A stretch of 64,000 nt of DNA. It comes from Streptomyces sp. NRRL B-1347. Lineage in GTDB: Bacteria > Actinomycetota > Actinomycetes > Streptomycetales > Streptomycetaceae. Positions 40,112 to 50,728 of the stretch are shown here, piece by piece. The stretch is from positions 38,430-102,429 of the forward strand of contig NZ_JOJM01000063.1 of NCBI RefSeq assembly GCF_000720325.1. The letters run 5' to 3'. Under the pieces are notes generated by a model. It had not been told where the DNA came from, did no database searches, and was given only the letters and a program-made list of their open reading frames with translations. How positions within the stretch are numbered: the stretch's first letter is position 1; every line of letters begins with the position of its first letter. The position numbers were made by a program, and so were the translations under genes.

Positions 40112-40942
40112 TCAGTAACGCAGCAGTGCCGAGCGCGCCGCCACCTCGCGCGGCGGCATCCGCGTCAGACGGCTCTCGATGGCGGCGGACGCGGCGGCCG
40201 TCGCGGCCGCGACCTGCGTGAGCTGCTGCCGCGCGGGCACCACGGCGGCGAGGGACGCCACCGTGAGCCCGTCCGGCGCCCGCACGGGCATGGCGACGCA
40301 GGACACGCCCTCCTGGATCTGCTCGCGGTCCAGGACCGGGCCGCGCGGGCCGTCGGTGAACACCCGCCCCGCGGCCGTGTCCAGCGGGAAGCTCATGCCG
40401 TTGCGCACCGGCACCACGCCCTCGACCCGGCCGGGCACCGAGGCCACGGTCAGGGCCAGCTCGTCGCGCAGCACGGTCAGCACGACGCTGGCGCCGGTCG
40501 AGGCGCGCAGCCGGTGCACCGGAATGCGGGCGGCGGCGCGCAGCCCCGGGTAGGGCTGCCAGGCCTGGCCGAGCCGGAAGAGCTGCGGCCCGACGGCGTA
40601 GCGGTTGCCCCTGCGCTCCACGGCGCCGAGCAGGCCCAGCTGGTCGAGGAGGCGGTGCGCGCTGCCCTTGGGCAGCGCGCAGGCGAGGGCGAGCTCGGTG
40701 AGGCCGGCCTCGCCGCCGCGGCGGCGCAGGGCGTCGAGCAGGGCGAAGGCTCCGACGAGCACCCCCCTGCCCTGCTGAAGGGATGCTCCCTGATCATTCG
40801 GTGGCGCCGCCTCCCCGTCGGGCCGCGGTTCCTTGCCCAGTTCCTGGCGGATTTCCTGGCGGAGTTCCTGGCGGGGCGCCCCCCGTTTCGACGTGCCCCG
40901 CCCGCGTGCGGGCATGGCTGATGACAGTCCTGTCCCTGGCAT
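40112..40942 (-). CDS. IclR-family transcriptional regulator
   Basis: A 276-residue protein with an N-terminal winged helix (about 57-120, containing LTELALACALPKGSAHRLL) and a C-terminal IclR effector domain. It begins with an unusual 40-residue basic/acidic extension carrying the repeat RQELRQEIRQELGKE, encoded by 12-bp DNA repeats near 40845-40880, possibly helical. The start ATG at 40942 follows GGGGGAACG; a second ATG at residue 16 is possible. It is divergent from the polysaccharide deacetylase gene. Target genes unknown. Confidence 0.85.
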   Translation of the reverse strand: MPGTGLSSAMPARGRGTSKRGAPRQELRQEIRQELGKEPRPDGEAAPPNDQGASLQQGRGVLVGAFALLDALRRRGGEAGLTELALACALPKGSAHRLLDQLGLLGAVERRGNRYAVGPQLFRLGQAWQPYPGLRAAARIPVHRLRASTGASVVLTVLRDELALTVASVPGRVEGVVPVRNGMSFPLDTAAGRVFTDGPRGPVLDREQIQEGVSCVAMPVRAPDGLTVASLAAVVPARQQLTQVAAATAAASAAIESRLTRMPPREVAARSALLRY

Positions 40943-41199
40943 GGTCGTTCCCCCGTTTCGCACACCCGTGACCCCCTGGCGAGGTCGCGGGCAACTGGCC
41001 ATGCTGCGGTGCGACGCGGCCGGACCGCCAGATGAGATTGCGCCGACTACCGGCCACCCACGGCAGGCGCGTGCGGCACACCCGCCCCACCCGTCGCAGG
41101 AGCGATCGCGCAAAGCCTGGTGACGCGTCCGCCCGGCGCTCGGCGCGCGTGGAGGGCGGGCGGCGTGAACGTCCCGCTCATCGGGCTCCCGAGGCGCTA

Positions 41200-41229
41200 T
41201 GAACGGGACGTATACACAGCATGTATAGT
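41200..41229 (+). promoter_or_regulatory. Promoter overlapping a palindrome, possibly leaderless
   Basis: TGAACG (41200-41205), an 18-bp spacer and TATAGT (41224-41229) put the expected transcription start at the ATG at 41236. The -10 box lies inside the inverted repeat TATAC-ACAGCAT-GTATA (41211-41227), so a repressor bound there would block transcription. Confidence 0.5.
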
Positions 41230-41235
41230 GCGCGC

Positions 41236-42054
41236 ATGCGTCCGATAGCCACTCCGTACCGCAAGATGACGAACACAGGGAAGAGGTTGCTCCCGCGCAC
41301 CAGGTTCGCCGGTGCCGCGCTCGCCGCGAGCGTGGCGGCCGCTCTCGCCCTCACCGGCTGCACCAAGCTCGACACCGTCTCCCCGAGCTCCGTCCGCAAG
41401 GACGCTGCGGACGCGAAGGGCAAGGACCGGGCCGCCTTCGGCACCGTCGACTGCCGCAAGGCCAAGTGCATCGCGCTCACCTTCGACGCGGGCCCCAGTG
41501 AGAACACCCCGCGCCTGCTGAAGATCCTCAAGAAGGAGAAGGTGCCCGCGACCTTCTTCACGCTCGGCAAGAACCACATCGTGAAGTACCCCGAGCTGGT
41601 CAAGCAGATGGACCGCGAGGGGCACGAGGTGGCGAGCCACACCTGGTCGCACAAGATCCTCACCAAGATCAAGCCCGCGGAGGCACGCGCGGAGCTGGAG
41701 CGCCCGAACAAGGCGATCGAGAAGCTCATCGGCAAGAAGCCGACGCTGATGCGGCCCCCGCAGGGCCGCACGAACGACACCGTCAACAAGATCTCCCGCG
41801 AGCTCGGCCTGGCCGAGATCCTCTGGACGGTGACGGCGAAGGACTACACGACCGAGGACTCCGCGCTGATCCAGAAGCGGGTGCTCGAACAGTCGGGCCG
41901 CGACGGCATCATCCTGCTGCACGACATCTACAAGGGCACCGTGCCCGCCGTGCCCGGCATCATCACCGAGCTGAAGAAGCGCGGCTACGTCTTCGTCACC
42001 GTGCCCCAGCTCCTCGCGCCGGGCAAGGCCGAGCCGGGCAAGGTCTACCGCTGA
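41236..42054 (+). CDS. Lipoprotein polysaccharide deacetylase (NodB fold)
   Basis: A 272-residue secreted protein: a basic N terminus, a hydrophobic segment and lipobox LTGC, then a NodB domain with TFDAGP (motif 1), SHTWSH (motif 2, zinc His pair), RPPQG (motif 3) and LLHDI (motif 5). Likely role: de-N-acetylation of peptidoglycan or another surface polymer. No clear ribosome binding site precedes any candidate start. ATG 41236 is chosen because the -10 box ends 7 bp before it, which would make a leaderless message. An upstream ATG at 41221 and an internal ATG at 41266 are alternatives. Confidence 0.87.
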   Translation: MRPIATPYRKMTNTGKRLLPRTRFAGAALAASVAAALALTGCTKLDTVSPSSVRKDAADAKGKDRAAFGTVDCRKAKCIALTFDAGPSENTPRLLKILKKEKVPATFFTLGKNHIVKYPELVKQMDREGHEVASHTWSHKILTKIKPAEARAELERPNKAIEKLIGKKPTLMRPPQGRTNDTVNKISRELGLAEILWTVTAKDYTTEDSALIQKRVLEQSGRDGIILLHDIYKGTVPAVPGIITELKKRGYVFVTVPQLLAPGKAEPGKVYR

Positions 42055-42081
42055 CGGGCCGCCTCACCGGGCGAGGCGCCC

Positions 42082-43338
42082 TCACCAGGTGAGGTGCAGG
42101 GCCTCCGGGGCGCGGTGGATGAGCGTGGGCCGCATCGTGACCGGAGGACCGTCCTCGGCGATCCGCAGCCCCGGGAACCGGCGTATGAACAGCTCAAGGG
42201 TCAACCGCACCTGCTCCCGGGCCAGTTGGGCCCCGGGGCAGGCGTGCGCGCCGAGGCCGAAGGCGACGTGCCGGGCGACGGCGGGCCGGGTGATGTCGAA
42301 GACGTCGGGGCGCGGATAGCGCGCGTCGTCGCGGCCCGCCGCGCCGAAGGCGACCAGGAGCTCCGCGCCCACGGGCAGCTCGGTGCCCGCGAGCGTCGCG
42401 GGCCGCGTGGTGACGCGCCGGAACGCCTGCAGCGCGGCGTCGAAGCGGGCCGTCTCCTCGATGGCGGCCGGGATCATCCGCTCCGGGTCCGCGCACACCA
42501 TCCGCCACTGGTCGGGGTGGCTCAGCAGGTGCAGGAACGCCGTGCCGATGAGGGCGGTCGTGGTCAGGTGCCCGGCGAGCAGGAAGTTGTTCAGATGGGC
42601 CACGAGCTCGGTGCGCTGGGCGAGCGTGAGCAGCCCCGCCTCGCCCTCCTCCGCGTCGTCCGGCTGCACCAGTGAGGTGACCAGCTCGCTGCACAGGTCG
42701 TCGCGCGGCGCGGCGTACCGCTCGCGCACATAGCCGTCCAGGAGGCGCTTGAGGGCGACCATGTCGTGCGCGGCCGCCACCTGCTCCTCCTCGCTCAGCG
42801 GCTGGGAGAGCAGCGCCTCGGTGCGGTGCCCGGCCCGCACGACGAGCGGCACGTCCGCCGGGTCGAAGCCGAGGACGTGCCCGATGACCTGGCCCGGCAG
42901 GCGCATGGCGTACGCCTCCATCAGCTCCACGCGGCCGTCGTCCGCGAACGCCTCGACGAGCTCCTCGGCGCGCGCGGCCGCGAACGGCAGTGCGGCGGCC
43001 ACCCGGGCCGGGCCGAGGCCGCGCACGATCGGCGCGCGCAGGCGCTGGTGGGCGAGGCCGTCCGAGGTGACCACCACGCGGCCGCGGGGGCTGCCGCCGT
43101 CGCCGTCGGCGAGGACCGCCAGCGCCGCGGGGGACGGCCGCACGCCCCCGCGGACCGCGTTCGCCGACGAGAAGACGTCGGGCCGCCGCAGCACTTCCCG
43201 CACGTCGGCGTCCCTGGCGACCAGCCAGGCGCCGAACTCGGGCACGTACGTGAGCCCCTCGGCACTCCTGGCGCGCGCGTACAGCGGATACGGATCGCGC
43301 GTCAACTCGTCCACTCTGGCGTGCCGTTGGGGATCCAT
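42082..43338 (-). CDS. Cytochrome P450
   Basis: A 418-residue bacterial P450. The I-helix reads LLAGHLTTT, with Leu where many have Glu or Asp before the conserved Thr; the ExxR motif is ETAR; the heme loop is FGLGAHACPG with the axial Cys. The missing I-helix acid can change proton delivery. The substrate is unknown and no redox partner is adjacent. It lies outside the NRPS cluster by position and carries none of its operators; a link to the cluster ferredoxin cannot be excluded. The start is uncertain, because GGAGG lies only one base from the chosen ATG. Confidence 0.88.
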   Translation of the reverse strand: MDPQRHARVDELTRDPYPLYARARSAEGLTYVPEFGAWLVARDADVREVLRRPDVFSSANAVRGGVRPSPAALAVLADGDGGSPRGRVVVTSDGLAHQRLRAPIVRGLGPARVAAALPFAAARAEELVEAFADDGRVELMEAYAMRLPGQVIGHVLGFDPADVPLVVRAGHRTEALLSQPLSEEEQVAAAHDMVALKRLLDGYVRERYAAPRDDLCSELVTSLVQPDDAEEGEAGLLTLAQRTELVAHLNNFLLAGHLTTTALIGTAFLHLLSHPDQWRMVCADPERMIPAAIEETARFDAALQAFRRVTTRPATLAGTELPVGAELLVAFGAAGRDDARYPRPDVFDITRPAVARHVAFGLGAHACPGAQLAREQVRLTLELFIRRFPGLRIAEDGPPVTMRPTLIHRAPEALHLTW

Positions 43339-43420
43339 GCCTCCATGGTGACGCTCCGCACCGGCTCCCGAAACCCGCCGGAGCGGCACGGGCGCGAGGA
43401 AGGGCGCACGGAGCCGTGGC

Positions 43421-44584
43421 TCACGCCACCGAGGTGATGCTGCGGGGCGCGGGGGCGTCGTGGTGGATGGGCGTGTGGGCGCCCGTCAGGGAGCGGCCGC
43501 CGCCGCCCCTGCGGTTCGCCACGATCTCCGCGGCGATGGAGAGCGCGGTCTCCTCGGGCGTACGCGCCCCGAGGTCGAGGCCGATCGGGGAGCGGAGCCG
43601 GGCCAGCTCCAGGTCCGTGACGCCGACCTCGCGCAGGCGCGCCTCGCGGTCCAGGTGGGTGCGGCGCGAGCCCATCGCGCCGACGTAGGCGACCGGAAGG
43701 CGCAGCGCGAGGCGCAGCAGGGGCACGTCGAACTTGGCGTCGTGGGTGAGCACGCACAGCACGGTGCGGCCGTCGACCTCGGTGTCCGCGAGGTACTCGT
43801 GCGGCCAGCGCACCACGATCTCGTCGGCCTCGGGGAAGCGGTCGCGGGTGGCGAAGACGGGCCGCGCGTCGCACACGGTGACGTGGTGGCCGAGGAACTT
43901 GCCGACCCGTACGAGCGCCGACGCGAAGTCGATCGCACCGAAGACGATCATCCGGGGCGGGGGTACGGAGGATTCGACCAGGACGGTGAGCGGGCGGCCG
44001 CAGCGGGAGCCGTCGGCGCCGATCTCCACGGCGGCGGTGCGGCCCGCGTCGAGCAGGGCGCGGGCCTCCGCCGCCACCGTCCGGTCGAGCTCGGGGTGTC
44101 CCCCGAGCCCGCCCTCGTGGCCGGGGGACCCGGCCGTCCGCGCGTCGCCGCGCACGAGGAGCGCCCGCCCGAGCAGCTCGTCGGGCCCGGAGGTGATCCG
44201 CGCGACCGCCGCCGCCTCGCCCCGGGCCGCGGCGGCGAGGGCGGCGGCGAACACCGGCCGCGCGGGACCGTCCGCGCGGACCGGTGTGATCAGGATGTCG
44301 ATGACGCCGCCGCAGGTCAGGCCCACGGCGAAGGCGTCCTCGTCGCTGTAGCCGAAGCGTTCGAAGACGGTCTCGCCGTCCTCCAGGGCCTGCTCGCACA
44401 GCGCGTAGACGGCGCCCTCGACGCAGCCGCCGGAGACCGAGCCGATCGCCGTGCCGTCACGGTCGACGGCGAGCGCGGCGCCGGGCTGCCGGGGCGCGCT
44501 GCCGCTGACGGCCACCACGGTGGCGACCGCGAAGTCGCGCCCCTGCTCGACCCACCGGTGCAGCTCTTCGGCGATGTCCAGCAT
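43421..44584 (-). CDS. xdhC: XdhC-family xanthine dehydrogenase maturation factor
   Basis: A 387-residue protein with an N-terminal XdhC/CoxI domain (GSAPRQPGAALAV near 28, GSVSGGCVEGAVY near 48) and a C-terminal Rossmann domain (about 215-355, including VGAMGSRRTH). Family role: sulfuration and insertion of the molybdenum cofactor into xanthine dehydrogenase. It is the last gene of the minus-strand purine operon, 65 bp after the permease. Start ATG follows AAGGAGG. Confidence 0.9.
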   Translation of the reverse strand: MLDIAEELHRWVEQGRDFAVATVVAVSGSAPRQPGAALAVDRDGTAIGSVSGGCVEGAVYALCEQALEDGETVFERFGYSDEDAFAVGLTCGGVIDILITPVRADGPARPVFAAALAAAARGEAAAVARITSGPDELLGRALLVRGDARTAGSPGHEGGLGGHPELDRTVAAEARALLDAGRTAAVEIGADGSRCGRPLTVLVESSVPPPRMIVFGAIDFASALVRVGKFLGHHVTVCDARPVFATRDRFPEADEIVVRWPHEYLADTEVDGRTVLCVLTHDAKFDVPLLRLALRLPVAYVGAMGSRRTHLDREARLREVGVTDLELARLRSPIGLDLGARTPEETALSIAAEIVANRRGGGGRSLTGAHTPIHHDAPAPRSITSVA

Positions 44585-44649
44585 GTCGGCCTCCTTGGGG
44601 TTCGGAACGTGGGGCGGGGTGCCCGGGCGCCTCGCGGACGGCGAAGCGC

Positions 44650-46107
44650 CTAGTGGACGCCCAGCCAGCTCTCTATCGGGTTGAGGGCGAAGTACACGAG
44701 GAAGATCACGGTCAGGCCCCACATGAAGGCCCCGATCTCCCGCGCCTTGCCCTGGGCGACCTTGATGGCGACCCAGCTGATGACGCCCGCGGCCACACCG
44801 GTGGTGATGGTGTAGGTGAAGGGCATCAGGACCACGGTCAGGAAGACCGGGATCGCGGTGGCTCGGTCGGCCCAGTCGACGTGCCGGGCGTTCATCATCA
44901 TCATCGCTCCGATGACGACGAGCGCGGCGGACGCGACCTCCTGCGGGACGATCGCGGTCACCGGCGTGAAGAACAGGCACGCGGCGAAGAACAGACCGGT
45001 GACGACCGAGGCCAGGCCCGTGCGGGCGCCCTCGCCCACGCCCGTCGCGGACTCCACGAAGACGGTCTGGCCCGAGCCGCCGGCGACGCCGCCGATCGCG
45101 CCGCCCGCGCCGTCGATGAACAGGGCCTTGGACAGGCCGGGCATGCGGCCCTTGTCGTCGGCGAGGTTGGCCTCGGTGCCGACGCCGATGATCGTGGCCA
45201 TCGCGTCGAAGAAGCCCGCGAGGACCAGGGTGAAGACGATCATGCCGACCGTCATCGCGCCGACCTCGCCCCAGCCGCCGAACTCGACGTCCCCGAAGAG
45301 CGAGAAGTCGGGCGTGGAGACGGCGCTGCCGTGCAGTTCGGGGGCGCCGTTGGCCCACTGCTTGGGGTTGATCACGTCCATCGCGTTCAGGGCGACGGCC
45401 ACGACCGTGCCGGTCACGATGCCGATGAGGATCGCCCCGGGCGTCTCGCGGGCCTGGAGCATGAAGATCAGCAGCAGGGTGCCCGCGAACAGCAGGACGG
45501 GCCAGCCGGCCAGCTCACCGGCGGGGCCCAGGGTGAGCGGGGTCGCCTTGCCCTGGTGGACGAAGCCGCCCTTGACCAGGCCGATGATGGCGATGAACAG
45601 GCCGATGCCCATGGTGATGCCGTGCTTGAGGGCGAGCGGGATCGCGTTCATGATCAGCTCGCGCAGGCCGGTGACCACCAGGAGCATGATCACGGCGCCG
45701 TACATCACGCACATGCCCATGGCCTGCGGCCAGGTCATCTCGGGCGCCACCTGGGAGGCGATCACCCCGGACACCGAGAGCCCGGCCGCCAGGGCGAGCG
45801 GCACCTTGCCGACGAAGCCCATGAGCAGGGTGGTGACGGCCGCGGCGAAGGCGGTCGCGGTGATGAGGGCCTTCTGCCCCATCGTGTCGCCCGCGGCGTC
45901 CTTGCCGGACAGGATCAGCGGGTTGAGCAGGACGATGTACGCCATCGCCATGAAGGTCGTGATGCCGCCGCGCACCTCGCGCGCGACCGTCGATCCCCGG
46001 TGGGATATGTGGAAGTACCGGTCGAGCCAAGACCGCCCGGCGGGGACGCGCGAGCCGCGGCCCGCGTCCTCCGCGGTGGTCTTGGGCTCCAGGGACTGCT
46101 GGGTCAT
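44650..46107 (-). CDS. AzgA-type purine (adenine/guanine/hypoxanthine) permease
   Basis: A 485-residue membrane protein with about 12-14 hydrophobic segments and the family signature FHISHRGSTVAREVRGG followed by TTFMAMAYI at the N terminus, and a GGSGQTVFVESATGVGEGAR segment. It imports purine bases by proton symport in this family. Its position between xdhC and the dehydrogenase subunits fits supply of substrate. Start ATG follows GGGAGTAGG. A hairpin in the 221-bp gap upstream suggests it can be transcribed separately from the enzyme genes. Confidence 0.92.
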   Translation of the reverse strand: MTQQSLEPKTTAEDAGRGSRVPAGRSWLDRYFHISHRGSTVAREVRGGITTFMAMAYIVLLNPLILSGKDAAGDTMGQKALITATAFAAAVTTLLMGFVGKVPLALAAGLSVSGVIASQVAPEMTWPQAMGMCVMYGAVIMLLVVTGLRELIMNAIPLALKHGITMGIGLFIAIIGLVKGGFVHQGKATPLTLGPAGELAGWPVLLFAGTLLLIFMLQARETPGAILIGIVTGTVVAVALNAMDVINPKQWANGAPELHGSAVSTPDFSLFGDVEFGGWGEVGAMTVGMIVFTLVLAGFFDAMATIIGVGTEANLADDKGRMPGLSKALFIDGAGGAIGGVAGGSGQTVFVESATGVGEGARTGLASVVTGLFFAACLFFTPVTAIVPQEVASAALVVIGAMMMMNARHVDWADRATAIPVFLTVVLMPFTYTITTGVAAGVISWVAIKVAQGKAREIGAFMWGLTVIFLVYFALNPIESWLGVH

Positions 46108-46253
46108 GGTGCCTACTCCCAAGGTTCACAGGGGCACCCGCGTGAAGCCGCGGGATTTGGGATGGTGACTGGCTGCACGACCCGGGGGACGGCCCGAGAC
46201 GAACGGGGGGCTCACAGGGAGCACGAGGACCGCGAGCGGCGCGGCACTTGGAG

Positions 46254-46313
46254 CTCCGGGCGGTGTGGGCTGAGGGAAGTGTGACGTTCCTGGGAGGCGC
46301 ACACCGCCCGGAG
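46254..46313. terminator. Hairpin between xanthine dehydrogenase and permease
   Basis: CTCCGGGCGGTGTG and CACACCGCCCGGAG, a 14-bp perfect stem with a loop of about 32 bases, lie just past the large-subunit stop. It is probably a terminator or mRNA-stabilising stem that uncouples the permease. Confidence 0.55.
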
Positions 46314-46328
46314 AGCGGGGGGGGCCGG

Positions 46329-48719
<2,391 letters not shown>

Positions 48720-48723
48720 GTCC

Positions 48724-49317
48724 TCAGACCTCCTCGGTCTGGCGCGCGGCGGCGAGGCGGACCGCGTCCAGGATCTTCTCGTAGCCCGTGCAGCGGCACA
48801 GGTTGCCGGAGAGGGCCTCGCGGATGTCGGCGTCCGACGGGTCCGGGTTGCGCTCCAGCATCTCGTCGGCGGCGACCAGCAGGCCCGGGGTGCAGAAGCC
48901 GCACTGGACGGCGCCCGCGTCGATGAACGCCTGCTGGATGGGCGAGAGTTCCGTGCCCTCGCCGGTCTGGGAGTCGGCGGGAGAGGCCTGCCAGCGCTTG
49001 GCCTGGTCCAGGGAGACCCCGCAGGCGCCCGAGGCTTCGGCGGCGCAGCCCGCGTGCTCCGCGCGCTGCTTGGCGAAGTCGGCGAGGCCCTCGACGGTGA
49101 CGACCTCCCGGCCCTCCACCTGCCCGGCCGCGACCAGACAGGCACACACCGGCACGCCGTCGAGGCGGACCGTGCAGGAGCCGCACTCGCCCTGCTCGCA
49201 GGCGTTCTTGGAGCCCGGCAGGCCCATGCGCTCGCGCAGCACGTACAGCAGGGACTCGCCCTCCCACACGTCGTCGGCTTCCTGCGGACGGCCGTTGACC
49301 GTGAAGTTGACACGCAT
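48724..49317 (-). CDS. Xanthine dehydrogenase [2Fe-2S] subunit
   Basis: A 197-residue protein with the plant-type cluster motif CEQGECGSCTV followed by CACL, and the second cluster GAVQCGFCTPG with CRCTGY. An insert of about 40 residues between the two domains (around 80-125), with two extra Cys, is longer than in many homologues. It passes electrons from the molybdenum centre to the FAD subunit. The ATG overlaps the stop of the FAD gene by one base. Confidence 0.93.
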   Translation of the reverse strand: MRVNFTVNGRPQEADDVWEGESLLYVLRERMGLPGSKNACEQGECGSCTVRLDGVPVCACLVAAGQVEGREVVTVEGLADFAKQRAEHAGCAAEASGACGVSLDQAKRWQASPADSQTGEGTELSPIQQAFIDAGAVQCGFCTPGLLVAADEMLERNPDPSDADIREALSGNLCRCTGYEKILDAVRLAAARQTEEV

Positions 49318-50207
49318 TACGCGACTCCCTCCGTGCTGCGGCCCGTGCCGCGGTAGGACTCCCAGGTCCAGCCGAGCGTGCGGCGGGCCATGATGCCGAC
49401 GGCGTGGCGGCGGTAGCTCGCGGTGCCGCGGACGTCGTCGATGGGGTTGGCGGCGCCCGAGGCGAGCTCCGCGAACTGCTTGGCGACCGACGGGGTGATG
49501 ATCTTCTTGCTGTCCCAGAAGCCGCCCTCCTCCAGGGCCGCGTTCAGGAACTCCTCGGCGGCCTTCGCCCGGATCGGGGTGGGAGCGGCCGAGCCGATGC
49601 CGGTGCGCACGGTGCGGGTCCCGGGGTGCAGCGCGATGCCGAAGGCGCACACGGCGATGACCATCGCGTTGCGGGTGCCGACCTTCGAGTACTGCTGCGG
49701 TCCTTCCGCCTTCTTGATGTGCACGGCGCTGATCAGCTCGTCGGGGGCGAGCGCGTTGCGCTTCACGCCGGTGTAGAAGTCGTCGATCGGGATCAGCCGG
49801 GTGCCGCGCACGGACTCCACCTCGACCTCGGCGCCCGCGGCGAGGAGCGCCGGGTGGGCGTCGCCGGCCGGGGACGCGGTGCCCAGGTTGCCGCCGACGC
49901 CGCCGCGGTTGCGGATCTGCGGCGATGCCACGGTGTGCGAGGCGAGCGCGAGACCGGGCAGCTCGGCGCGCAGGTTCTCCATGATGTCGGTGTACGGAAC
50001 GGAGGCGCCGAGCCGGACGGTGTCCTCGCCGACCTCCCACTCCCGCAGCTCACCGATGCGGCCCAGGTCCAGGAGGTACTCCGGCCGCCGGTGGTCGAAG
50101 TTGATCTCGACCATGACGTCGGTGCCACCCGCGATCGGCACAGCCGTGGGGTGCTCGGCCTTCGCGGCGAGCGCCTCCTCCCAGCTGGCGGGGCGAAGGA
50201 AGTCCAT
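49317..50207 (-). CDS. Xanthine dehydrogenase FAD-binding subunit
   Basis: A 296-residue FAD_binding_5/CO-dehydrogenase flavoprotein type subunit, with AGGTDVMVE near 27, the FAD loop IRNRGGVGGNLG near 98 and TASPAGD. It is the first gene of the operon; its stop overlaps the start of the iron-sulfur subunit, so expression is coupled. It is divergent from pucR across 520 bp that include the 13-bp tandem repeat, which begins 48 bp upstream of its start codon. Confidence 0.92.
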   Translation of the reverse strand: MDFLRPASWEEALAAKAEHPTAVPIAGGTDVMVEINFDHRRPEYLLDLGRIGELREWEVGEDTVRLGASVPYTDIMENLRAELPGLALASHTVASPQIRNRGGVGGNLGTASPAGDAHPALLAAGAEVEVESVRGTRLIPIDDFYTGVKRNALAPDELISAVHIKKAEGPQQYSKVGTRNAMVIAVCAFGIALHPGTRTVRTGIGSAAPTPIRAKAAEEFLNAALEEGGFWDSKKIITPSVAKQFAELASGAANPIDDVRGTASYRRHAVGIMARRTLGWTWESYRGTGRSTEGVA

Positions 50208-50728
50208 GAGTGGCTCTCTCTTCGTAATCGTGCGTCGTCATCGTGCTCGGTGTGCGTACGCGGTGCTCGTACGCGGTGCGCGCGACCGGTGCTCGTACGT
50301 CGCTCTCGTACGTCGTGCTCGTACGCGGTGCTCGGGTACCGGTGGCGGTGCTGCTGATCGTGAACGCCTGTCGCGGCCTTCCGGGGGAAGCGGCTGTCCG
50401 CCTTCCGGGTGGAGGCGGGGGCGCGGCTTCCGAGTGGAGGCGATCGATCCGGCCAAGTGGGCCGTTCGCCTCTCGACTGCTCGTTCATGTGCTGTTAACG
50501 CGGAGTGGGGCAAGTACACCGCCCGCTCCTCCGATGGGGTCAGTCACCGAAACCATGAAGGAGTTGGCAGGCCAAGCCGCGAGTCTTGTAGATTCATATG
50601 AAGAACAGGCCTCAGTAACCTCTTCGGATTCCCCCGGAAACCGCCAGGACACCGGGGCCCACGGCCCCCGGAGCCCCCGGCGCGGCCGGGCGCACACGAA
50701 ATCGAGACAGATCGGCGGCGACGACACC
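50208..50728. promoter_or_regulatory. xdh-pucR divergent control region (gene-free)
   Basis: A 521-bp gap between the divergent xdh operon and pucR. It holds the 13-bp tandem repeat close to the xdh start and an AT-richer stretch near 50560-50610. I could not assign -35/-10 boxes with confidence. Confidence 0.5.
50255..50345. repeat. Seven-unit 13-bp tandem repeat
   Basis: The unit is close to CGTACGCGGTGCT. The CGTACG palindrome begins at 50255, 50268, 50294, 50307 and 50320, exactly in a 13-bp register; the units at 50281 and 50333 are degenerate. It lies directly upstream of the xdh operon. Confidence 0.8.

Noticed and set aside
42082..43338. P450 as the partner of the cluster ferredoxin.
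   Set aside because: It lies beyond the cluster terminator and unrelated genes, and has no cluster operator. The link cannot be excluded but is not supported.
50255..50345. CRISPR-like array.
   Set aside because: The unit is 13 bp, tandem without spacers, and no cas genes are near.
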